Positions 1 through 5,185 of a stretch of 5,593 bases of DNA are shown piece by piece. Below the pieces are notes generated by a model, which was given only the letters and a program-made list of their open reading frames with translations, had not been told where the DNA came from and ran no database searches. This DNA is from an uncultured Ruminococcus sp. (GTDB lineage Bacteria > Bacillota_A > Clostridia > Oscillospirales > Ruminococcaceae): contig CAMOXW010000221.1 of NCBI GenBank assembly GCA_946629405.1, positions 1 to 5,593 on the forward strand. The letters run 5' to 3'. Positions within the stretch are counted from its first letter, which is position 1; each line of letters begins with the position of its first letter. A program made the translations under genes and the position numbers.

Positions 1-21
1 GTTTTGCCCGACAGGGCAAAA
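1..21. other. Perfect 8-bp hairpin at window edge
   Basis: TTTTGCCC (2-9) pairs perfectly with GGGCAAAA (14-21) around the loop GACA. There is no T-run after the stem on the plus strand, and the minus-strand continuation lies outside the window, so it cannot be called a terminator from this sequence. It sits at the end of a series of hairpins reaching to about 125 and may belong to the same intergenic element or to a neighbouring gene's 3' end. Confidence 0.5.
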
Positions 22-38
22 TGAGCATGACATAAAGA

Positions 39-105
39 AATGTGATGCGCAAATTCCATATTTTATAAAGAATTTGCGCTCCCTGAACAAAGTTCAGGGC
101 AATAA
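39..105 (-). repeat. 67-nt two-hairpin intergenic repeat, copy 1 (minus orientation)
   Basis: Read on the minus strand from 105 to 39, this aligns without gaps to 4921-4987 on the plus strand; I count 56 of 67 identical positions. It contains a short hairpin (CCCTGAAC/GTTCAGGG, 81-88 with 92-99, 3-nt loop), a single spacer base, then a 10-bp hairpin (47-56 with 70-79) with a 13-nt AT-rich loop, then a conserved TCACATT tail. One stem pair is T-A here and C-G in the other copy, so pairing is kept. Neither hairpin is followed by a T-run, so these are not classical terminators. The copy lies downstream of the proposed minus-strand RNA, just as the other copy lies downstream of the ABC gene. Confidence 0.85.
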
Positions 106-125
106 CCGCCGTAAGGCGGTTATTG
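100..125. other. 11-bp perfect hairpin, terminator-like but without T-tract
   Basis: CAATAACCGCC (100-110) pairs with GGCGGTTATTG (115-125) around a 4-nt loop (GTAA on the plus strand, a GNRA-type loop; TTAC on the minus strand). It abuts the repeat hairpin at 81-99 with no spare base, and its left arm overlaps the conserved TTATTG edge of the 67-nt repeat. The arms carry only an interrupted T-tract (TTATT). It could act as a weak bidirectional terminator or as a 3'-end stabiliser of a minus-strand transcript. Confidence 0.6.
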
Positions 126-410
126 AGGACACATTAATTATAGAGCCGGATAGCGGCAGCCTGAACTGACGTCCGGCGCACGCTGTTCCGACTCAGCGGC
201 GCCTTTGGTGGGAATGCTGCCGGGAGGCAGATGAGACCGCGGCTCACAAAAAGCAATACAAATGGCACATATACATATATCAGGAAGTTCTTGTTGGAGG
301 CACTGCCTCAACATCGTTCAGTGCTCCATATCCGCCTTGCACAGATAAGTGCAGTTAAGGCGGGAGAAAAAAATCTGTTCAGCATTTTTGCTGCTCCTTC
401 CGTTTGTTAT
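126..410 (-). ncRNA. Candidate structured RNA or long leader of unknown family
   Basis: No credible protein gene lies here, but pairing is dense. Helices I can see are: GAGCCG/CGGCTC (143-148 with 240-245) enclosing CGGCAGC/GCTGCCG (154-160 with 216-222); inside that a 10-bp helix with one bulged A (175-179 plus 181-185, with 194-198 plus 199-203); a 9-bp helix with one bulge (296-305 with 319-327); a bulged helix (332-342 with 349-363); and CAGCA/TGCTG (380-384 with 389-393). A strong minus-strand promoter at 417-445 would start transcription near 410, at an A. The 3' end is unknown and could be the hairpin at 100-125 or lie beyond position 1. Strand is inferred from the promoter and from the orientation of the repeat; some loops (GGGA, GTAA) would be GNRA only on the plus strand, which argues the other way. 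I do not recognise 6S, SRP, RNase P, tmRNA, T-box or a common riboswitch. Confidence 0.5.
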
Positions 411-416
411 GACTGT

Positions 417-445
417 ATTATAGCACGGTTTTTCTGGTTTGTCCA
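417..445 (-). promoter_or_regulatory. Strong sigma-A-type promoter facing left
   Basis: On the minus strand the -35 is TGGACA (445-440, five of six consensus bases) and the -10 is TATAAT (422-417, six of six), with a 17-nt spacer. A TG dinucleotide one base before the -10 gives an extended -10 (TGC-TATAAT). The predicted start is an A near 410. It is divergent from the gshA promoter, with about 60 bp between the two -35 elements. No ORF of note lies downstream on this strand within the window, which supports a non-coding or leader transcript. Confidence 0.7.
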
Positions 446-505
446 ATCCGTAAAATCCATAGCCGGTGATAAAAGTCTTCAATAGCTAATAGCCAACAAT
501 ACCTA

Positions 506-535
506 TTGACAAAGTGTGATAATATGTGGTATATT
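506..535 (+). promoter_or_regulatory. Promoter of the gshA operon
   Basis: TTGACA (506-511, perfect -35), an 18-nt spacer and TATATT (530-535, five of six) preceded by TGG (527-529, extended -10). Predicted start is near 542, giving a leader of about 60 nt. That leader could form a weak GGGG/CCCC pairing (543-546 with 562-565) and a 5-bp CCATT/AATGG pairing (577-581 with 589-593) that would cover part of the ribosome binding site; both are too weak to claim as regulation. Confidence 0.8.
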
Positions 536-603
536 ATATAGTGGGGATAGCATTTTGTGTGCCCCTGTACAACATACCATTCACTAAAAATGGAGATTAA
601 GCT

Positions 604-1746
604 ATGAGTAATTCCTATTTCAGCGGAAAATTCGGTCTGGAGCGTGAGACACTCAGAGTTGACAGAAACGGCAGGCTTGCACAGACTCCCCACCCGTTCG
701 GGAACGACGAAAATATTACCCGCGATTTCTGCGAGAACCAGACAGAGCTCGTTACACCTGTCTGTAACAGTATAGATGAGGCGTTGGATGCCCTTGCAAG
801 GCTTGACAGAAGGCTTAACGAGCAGCTTTCTGCAAGAGGCGAGCGCGTCTGGCTGTACAGCAATCCGCCCCGCTTTGAAAGCGAGGACGAGATACCCATA
901 GCCGATTTTACCGGCGATCATTCCTCCAAGCGCCGCTATCGTGAGGCACTTGAAAGGAAATACGGCAGGCGGCTCATGCTTTTTTCGGGGATACATTTCA
1001 ATTTTTCCTTTCCGGAGGAATTTCTTAGCGTGCTGAATACCGCTAGCGAGGATGCACAGACATTCCGCAGCAGGCTTTACCTGCGGTTATACAAGCAGCT
1101 TATGTGCGATAGCTGGCTGCTTGTCCTGCTGACTGCGGCAAGTCCGTATTACGACGCATCTCTTGACAAGGACGGAGAAAATGGTATAATATTCAGTAAG
1201 TACACTTCGATGAGGAACAGCAGCAGAGGCTACTGGAACAAGTTCGTCCCGATACTCGATCATGAAAGTCTTGAAGCATTCACCCGCAGCATCGGCAGCC
1301 TGATAAGCAGCGGAAAACTTTATTCCGCAAGTGAGCTGTATCTTCCTGTGAGGCTCAAGCCCCGGGGTACCAATACACTCGAAGCTCTTGCCCGGAACGG
1401 CGTTGACCATATCGAGCTGAGGATGTTTGACCTTGACCCCTCGGAGCCGCTCGGTATCTGCAGTAATGACCTGCGCTTTGCCCACCTGCTGATGCTCTAC
1501 CTCATCACTCTACCCGATATTGATTTCACTCCCGAGCTTCAGGAGAAAGCGGTCCGTGACCACAAACAGGCTGCGCTCCGTGAGGCGAATGAGGAGCTGT
1601 ATGAGCGGGCTGAGTCACTCCTTAATGACATGGAAAAGCATTTCGCCGGCAGCAGCACGGCGCTCAGTACGCTTGCGTCTGCAAGGGCGAAGCTCTGGCG
1701 CAGGAGAACCGCGAGCAGCTTTGAATATATCAACATCTATGAATAG
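604..1746 (+). CDS. gshA: Glutamate-cysteine ligase, class I (short form)
   Basis: Predicted cytoplasmic enzyme of 380 residues that joins the side-chain carboxylate of glutamate to cysteine using ATP, giving gamma-glutamylcysteine. Family motifs run in order: GLERETLRV (11-19), DFCENQTELVTP (41-52), the SGIHFNFSFP block (128-137), LLTAASPYYD (175-184), the TSMRNSSRGY segment (201-210), ELYLPVRLKPRG (244-255) and GVDHIELRMFDLDPSEPLG (266-284). These match the GshA of E. coli and the N-terminal half of bifunctional GshF. There is no ATP-grasp glutathione synthetase domain, and the tail after the last core motif is only about 90 residues, so the protein is well short of the roughly 518 residues of E. 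coli GshA. The start is supported by GGAGA at 592-596, 7 nt before ATG. It is the first gene of a three-gene operon, with 12 nt to the next start. Another gamma-glutamyl acceptor than cysteine cannot be excluded. Confidence 0.88.
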   Translation: MSNSYFSGKFGLERETLRVDRNGRLAQTPHPFGNDENITRDFCENQTELVTPVCNSIDEALDALARLDRRLNEQLSARGERVWLYSNPPRFESEDEIPIADFTGDHSSKRRYREALERKYGRRLMLFSGIHFNFSFPEEFLSVLNTASEDAQTFRSRLYLRLYKQLMCDSWLLVLLTAASPYYDASLDKDGENGIIFSKYTSMRNSSRGYWNKFVPILDHESLEAFTRSIGSLISSGKLYSASELYLPVRLKPRGTNTLEALARNGVDHIELRMFDLDPSEPLGICSNDLRFAHLLMLYLITLPDIDFTPELQEKAVRDHKQAALREANEELYERAESLLNDMEKHFAGSSTALSTLASARAKLWRRRTASSFEYINIYE

Positions 1747-1753
1747 GCGGTGA
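1745..1753 (+). promoter_or_regulatory. Ribosome binding site that fixes the amidotransferase start
   Basis: AGGCGGTGA (1745-1753) matches the anti-Shine-Dalgarno complement at eight of nine bases and sits 5 nt before the ATG at 1759. It overlaps the gshA stop codon. The in-frame GTG at 1750 lies inside this element and is therefore not the start; starting at 1759 also puts the catalytic cysteine at position 2. Confidence 0.85.
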
Positions 1754-1758
1754 TAGGG

Positions 1759-2517
1759 ATGTGCGAGCTTCTGGGCTTCACCTCCTCGAAAAAAACTGAT
1801 ATACGGGACAGTCTGAGAAGTTTTTTCTCACACAGCGACAAGAATCCTCACGGATGGGGGATGATGTACGGCAGTCCCGGGAGGACTGTCGTGAAGGAGG
1901 CAGTAAGTGCTGAAAAAAGTGCATTTCTTGCCGGGCTTATTGAAGAACTTCCGCAGCAGAAAAACCTGCTTGCACATATCAGATTTGCGACCGTCGGCTC
2001 GATAAATGAGAACAACTGCCATCCATTTTCTGCATTGGATATCTCCGGCAGGGAGTGGACTCTCATCCACAACGGCACCATCTTCAACGGCAGGCACAAC
2101 CACCGTTATTCCGCTGTCCAGACGGGAGATACTGATTCCGAGCGTTTTTTTCTTTCGATGCTCGACACCGTGAACGAGCAGCTTTCCAAGTCAGTTCCGA
2201 CCGAAAGAGCGCGCTTTGAGCTGATAAACAGCTTCATTGCAGAGAACGCGCCGCGCAATAAGCTGAATCTGATGATCTTCGACGGCGACCTTTTGTATGT
2301 TCACAAGAATCTGAAAAATACGCTGTGCTTCAAGCGGCTCGAAAACGGCCTGATATTTGCGACGAAGCCTCTTGACGACGGTCAGTGGGTACCCTTTCCG
2401 ATGGCGCAGGTCATTGCCTACAGGAACGGCGCGGAGGTCTTCCGCGGCGACCGGCACAAGGGTGTTTTTGTCCCGTCGCTGGAGTACATTACTGCTATGG
2501 ACGCGATGTATATTTAA
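1759..2517 (+). CDS. Class II glutamine amidotransferase, YafJ/EgtC/Dug3-like
   Basis: A single-domain N-terminal-nucleophile amidohydrolase of 252 residues, expected in the cytoplasm. After removal of Met1 the nucleophile would be Cys2 (MCELLGF). Visible family motifs are HGWG (31-34), AHIRFAT (72-78, substrate-binding Arg75), the CHPF segment (87-90), HNG (104-106, oxyanion-hole Asn-Gly) and TGDTDSE (122-128). No synthase domain is attached, unlike PurF, GlmS or AsnB, so it is the stand-alone type. Relatives with known function cut gamma-glutamyl amide bonds: EgtC in ergothioneine synthesis and Dug3 in yeast glutathione breakdown. Its place directly behind a glutamate-cysteine ligase makes a gamma-glutamyl substrate likely, by inference. 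An internal ribosome binding site (AAGGAG, 2516-2521) overlapping its stop codon serves the next gene, indicating tight co-expression. Confidence 0.88.
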   Translation: MCELLGFTSSKKTDIRDSLRSFFSHSDKNPHGWGMMYGSPGRTVVKEAVSAEKSAFLAGLIEELPQQKNLLAHIRFATVGSINENNCHPFSALDISGREWTLIHNGTIFNGRHNHRYSAVQTGDTDSERFFLSMLDTVNEQLSKSVPTERARFELINSFIAENAPRNKLNLMIFDGDLLYVHKNLKNTLCFKRLENGLIFATKPLDDGQWVPFPMAQVIAYRNGAEVFRGDRHKGVFVPSLEYITAMDAMYI

Positions 2518-2527
2518 GGAGCTGAGT

Positions 2528-2968
2528 ATGAAATATTCATTTTATGGCTGGGAAAATGCCGTTATGCCGCCGGCTGACCCGGATTTCAAGGGCGTGGTAT
2601 CACCGCGCGGACTGTATGACATCCTGAGAAATATCTGGTGCAGCTACACCTGTGCGCCGAGGCTGCGTGAAAAATGGAGCAGGGACAATGTGACCCTCGG
2701 GCAGTGCTCGATAACGGCATTTCTTGTGCAGGATATTTTCGGAGGCAAGGTATTCGGGGTGCTTCGCCCCGGTGGGAATTATCACTGCTATAATGTTGTC
2801 GGGGAAGCTGTCTTTGACCTTACAAGTGAGCAGTTCGGCGATGAAAAGCTCAATTATTCGGGAAATCCGGAGCAGCTCCGCGAGGTTCATTTTGCAAAGG
2901 CGGAGAAGTATGAGAGGTATCTTTATCTGAAAAAAGAGCTGAAGGAATATCTCAGCGGCAGGGCGTAA
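2528..2968 (+). CDS. YunG-like protein of unknown function
   Basis: A 146-residue soluble protein resembling the YunG family of Firmicutes, recognised from the pattern of a tryptophan/cysteine-rich block (IWCSYTCAPRLREKW, 36-50), LGQCSITAFLVQDIFGG (57-73), a histidine segment (NYHCYN, 84-89) and FDLTSEQFG (96-104). Cys60, His86 and Asp97 fall in the order of a Cys-His-Asp triad of papain or transglutaminase-like folds; that is inference, as I know of no proven activity. The start at 2528 is chosen because AAGGAG (2516-2521) lies 6 nt before it; the open frame extends upstream, but only as overlap with the preceding gene. It is the last gene of the gshA operon, 10 nt after the amidotransferase stop, and its stop codon lies in the loop of the terminator. 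Confidence 0.8.
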   Translation: MKYSFYGWENAVMPPADPDFKGVVSPRGLYDILRNIWCSYTCAPRLREKWSRDNVTLGQCSITAFLVQDIFGGKVFGVLRPGGNYHCYNVVGEAVFDLTSEQFGDEKLNYSGNPEQLREVHFAKAEKYERYLYLKKELKEYLSGRA

Positions 2969-2982
2969 TGCCCTGCTTTTTT
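2958..2982 (+). terminator. Intrinsic terminator of the gshA operon
   Basis: GCAGGGC (2958-2964) pairs perfectly with GCCCTGC (2970-2976) around the loop GTAAT, followed by six T (2977-2982). The stop codon TAA (2966-2968) of the YunG-like gene lies inside the loop, so the last codons of the gene are part of the terminator stem. It insulates the operon from the ABC promoter that begins 24 nt later. Confidence 0.9.
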
Positions 2983-3005
2983 GATGAGGAAGTTCTGTTG
3001 GTGCG

Positions 3006-3034
3006 TTGACACAAATTACAAAACGTGGTATACT
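3006..3034 (+). promoter_or_regulatory. Near-consensus promoter of the ABC transporter gene
   Basis: TTGACA (3006-3011, perfect), a 17-nt spacer and TATACT (3029-3034, five of six), preceded by TGG (3026-3028) as an extended -10. Predicted start is near 3041, which leaves a leader of only about 23 nt containing the ribosome binding site AGGAGG (3051-3056) 7 nt before the ATG at 3064. Expression is expected to be strong; no operator palindrome is obvious around it. Confidence 0.88.
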
Positions 3035-3063
3035 ATTGTTAAAAATAATAAGGAGGTACGCTT

Positions 3064-4917
3064 ATGCCGCCCGGAGGCAGACTCGGACCGGGTTTTCTGT
3101 CCGATGAAGAAAAGAAAAACCGACCAAAGGTTACCAAAAAACTGCTCGGGAGAATATTTTCCTATCTGAGACCATACTGGAAACAGATGATACTTGTCCT
3201 TATCGCGATCATGTGCTCGGCAGTGTTGACACTTATGCCGTCAGTCCTCACCGGAAAGATCATTGACGAGGGGCTTATCGCAAGGAATATGCGCGCGCTC
3301 GTCAAGTTCATCCTGCTTTCATTTGCCGTCACCCTCGGAGCTAACCTCATCGGTATTCTTGAAAGCTACCTCAATACCTGGATAGCCCAGCATATCACCT
3401 ATGATATGCGGAATACGATGTTCCGGCATTTGCAGAGGATGTCCCAGAGGTTCTTTACAACTAATAATCAGGGTGATATCATCACGCGCATGACAAGCGA
3501 TATATCCGGCGTTCAGCAGGTGATAACGAACACGCTGACGAGTATTATTTCCAACGTTATCACCCTTATGGTCGCACTGGTCATCATGTTCCGGGAGAAC
3601 TGGCTGCTTGCTCTTGTCGGTATAGTTATAATACCTCTGTTCACTATTCCGACCCGCAGCGCCGGCAAGACACGCTGGACGATAACCAAGGAATCACAGG
3701 CCTGCAGTGACGAGATAAACGGGATACTCAACGAGACGTTGTCCGTCAGCGGTCAGCTTCTTGTCAAGCTTTTCGGCATGGAGCAGCGCGAATTTGACCG
3801 TTATGAAGCCTCCAACCACAAAATGATAAGCCTCAATATCCGTGAGAGCATGGCGGGACGCTGGTTCAGAATGGCGCTGAATACCTTCACCAACATCGGG
3901 CCAATGCTTATATATCTTGTCGGCGGTATCATCATGATGAAGTATGACTCAACTATCACCGTAGGTCAGATATCAGTGCTTGTAGCCCTGCTCGGCAAGA
4001 TGTACGGTCCCGTCAATCAGCTTCTGAATATTCAGGTAGACTGGATAAGGTCAATGGCAATGTTCACTCGTATCTTTGAGTATTACGATATGCCTGTCGA
4101 GATAGAGAATGCTCCGGATGCGATCGAACCTGAAAAGGCTGAGGGCGAGGTCGTGTTCAGCAATGTCCGCTTCGGCTATGAACCTGAACGCGAGATACTA
4201 AAGGACATAAGCTTTACCCTGGATAAGGGCAAGTGTATCGCGATCGTAGGTCCCTCCGGCTCGGGAAAGAGTACGCTCATCAATCTTATACCGAGACTTT
4301 ATGACGTCACCGGCGGCGAGGTTCTTTTTGACGGAACAGATGTCCGGAAGCTTGACCTTAGTTTTCTCCGCCGGAATATTGGTATCGTCAGCCAGGAGAC
4401 TTATCTTTTCAACGGTACTATACGCGACAATCTGCTCTATGCCAAGCCGGATGCCACCGATGAGGAGCTGATCGAAGCCTGCAAGCAGGCAAATATCTAT
4501 GAGTTCATAAGCAAGCAGGAGACTGGTCTTGATACCCTTGTCGGGAACCGTGGCCTGAAGCTTTCCGGCGGTGAAAAACAGCGTATTTCCATAGCAAGGA
4601 TACTGCTGAAGGATCCTGCTCTCATGATCTTTGACGAGGCGACCTCCGCGCTTGATTCGATTTCCGAGCAGAAAATACAGGATGCTATCGAGCCGCTTAT
4701 CCGGACCCGCACAAGCATCCTCATCGCGCACAGGCTTTCAACAATTCTTGCCGCCGACGAGATACTTGTCATAAAGGACGGAGTTATCGCCGAGCGAGGT
4801 ACTCACAGCGAGCTTGTCGGTCTCGGAGGTGTATATACTCAGCTTTATGAAACGCAGTTCAGCAAAGCTGCCGCACAGTCTGACGCGCCGTTTTCATACA
4901 GTGAGGGAGAGGCGTAA
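3064..4917 (+). CDS. ABC exporter half-transporter (membrane domain fused to ATPase)
   Basis: A 617-residue protein with the MsbA/BmrA-type layout: a basic cytoplasmic N-terminus, about six membrane segments (roughly 41-63, 79-105, 155-177, 180-196, 275-293, 299-320) and a C-terminal nucleotide-binding domain from about 362. ATPase motifs are all intact: A-loop Tyr372, Walker A GPSGSGKST (396-404), Q-loop Gln444, signature LSGGEKQR (500-507), Walker B LMIFDE (520-525) with catalytic Glu525, D-loop SALD (528-531) and H-loop His556. An intact catalytic site in one half-molecule fits a homodimer. A heterodimer partner outside the window is possible, but none is adjacent here. It probably exports a lipid, drug or peptide; the substrate cannot be read from sequence. 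No peptidase C39 domain is present. The gene has its own promoter and no co-transcribed neighbour, and the 67-nt repeat begins 3 nt after its stop. Confidence 0.95.
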   Translation: MPPGGRLGPGFLSDEEKKNRPKVTKKLLGRIFSYLRPYWKQMILVLIAIMCSAVLTLMPSVLTGKIIDEGLIARNMRALVKFILLSFAVTLGANLIGILESYLNTWIAQHITYDMRNTMFRHLQRMSQRFFTTNNQGDIITRMTSDISGVQQVITNTLTSIISNVITLMVALVIMFRENWLLALVGIVIIPLFTIPTRSAGKTRWTITKESQACSDEINGILNETLSVSGQLLVKLFGMEQREFDRYEASNHKMISLNIRESMAGRWFRMALNTFTNIGPMLIYLVGGIIMMKYDSTITVGQISVLVALLGKMYGPVNQLLNIQVDWIRSMAMFTRIFEYYDMPVEIENAPDAIEPEKAEGEVVFSNVRFGYEPEREILKDISFTLDKGKCIAIVGPSGSGKSTLINLIPRLYDVTGGEVLFDGTDVRKLDLSFLRRNIGIVSQETYLFNGTIRDNLLYAKPDATDEELIEACKQANIYEFISKQETGLDTLVGNRGLKLSGGEKQRISIARILLKDPALMIFDEATSALDSISEQKIQDAIEPLIRTRTSILIAHRLSTILAADEILVIKDGVIAERGTHSELVGLGGVYTQLYETQFSKAAAQSDAPFSYSEGEA

Positions 4918-4920
4918 CAA

Positions 4921-4987
4921 TTATTGCCCCGAACCTCGTTCGGGGAGCGCAAATTCTTTATAATCTGAAGAATTTGCGTGTCACATT
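4921..4987 (+). repeat. 67-nt two-hairpin intergenic repeat, copy 2 (plus orientation)
   Basis: Ungapped match to the minus-strand reading of 39-105. Hairpin one is CCCCGAAC/GTTCGGGG (4927-4934 with 4938-4945, loop CTC). Hairpin two is GCGCAAATTC/GAATTTGCGT (4947-4956 with 4970-4979, with a terminal G-U pair), which can extend by two more T-A pairs into the loop. The tail TCACATT (4981-4987) is shared. It begins 3 nt after the ABC stop codon and is the most likely RNA 3'-end structure of that transcript, although there is no T-run after either stem. Confidence 0.85.
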
Positions 4988-5005
4988 CATTGAAGGTGAA
5001 AGATC

Positions 5006-5185
5006 ATGATAATTGTGGAGTACATCATCACAATACTTCCTTTACAGGTATACAAGCTGCCGATAGACTTACTATCAATCGGCTTTCTGGAAAACAAAAT
5101 TGATGACAATTTCTTTCACATAATTCTTTCGGTTATTTCAGCCGAAAGAATAAGATCTCTTATCTGCACACCGTCGAGTTTATAA
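5006..5185 (+). CDS. Doubtful 59-residue small ORF, antisense at its 3' half
   Basis: ATG at 5006 is preceded by AAGGTGA (4993-4999) with a 6-nt gap, a credible ribosome binding site. The first half is hydrophobic (MIIVEYIITILPL) and the last third overlaps, on the opposite strand, the 3' end of the small minus-strand gene. No family is recognised. It may be a real small membrane peptide, the start of a gene broken by arrival of the minus-strand block, or chance. The overlap with a conserved coding region argues for the last two. Confidence 0.2.
   Translation: MIIVEYIITILPLQVYKLPIDLLSIGFLENKIDDNFFHIILSVISAERIRSLICTPSSL
5059..5083. other. Hairpin between convergent genes
   Basis: GCCGAT (5059-5064) can pair with ATCGGC (5078-5083), or GCC plus GATAG (5059-5061, 5062-5066) with CTATC plus GGC (5072-5076, 5081-5083). 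On the plus strand it is followed by TTTCT, a poor T-tract. It could be a weak terminator for the ABC transcript or for the converging small genes. Confidence 0.3.

Noticed and set aside
126..245. T-box or cobalamin riboswitch reading of the GC-rich region
   Set aside because: GGTGGGAATG superficially resembles a T-box core, but the conserved GGTGGNACCGCG order is absent, and the cobalamin core blocks are not found on either strand.
143..245. Group II intron domain V, suggested by GAGCCG at 143
   Set aside because: Domain V is a hairpin of about 34 nt with a GAAA-type cap and a bulge; here the closing CGGCTC is about 100 nt away and no reverse transcriptase is present.
231..485. 84-codon plus-strand open frame in the upstream region
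   Set aside because: It runs through the structured region and the minus-strand promoter, and its peptide shows no family pattern. Although AGG precedes the ATG, the dense inverted repeats explain the sequence better than coding.
418..996. 192-codon minus-strand open frame overlapping gshA
   Set aside because: It lies mostly antisense to a clearly conserved enzyme and crosses both divergent promoters; its peptide has no recognisable motif, so it is a shadow frame.
2981..3169. 62-codon plus-strand frame upstream of the ABC gene
   Set aside because: It would start in the terminator T-run and cover the ABC promoter and ribosome binding site; no ribosome binding site of its own is visible.
39..4987. 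The two 67-nt repeats as the inverted ends of a composite mobile element enclosing the operon and ABC gene
   Set aside because: They are in opposite orientation and flank about 4.8 kb, but there is no transposase or integrase between them, no target duplication is evident, and the enclosed genes look like core chromosome. A dispersed repeat is the simpler reading.
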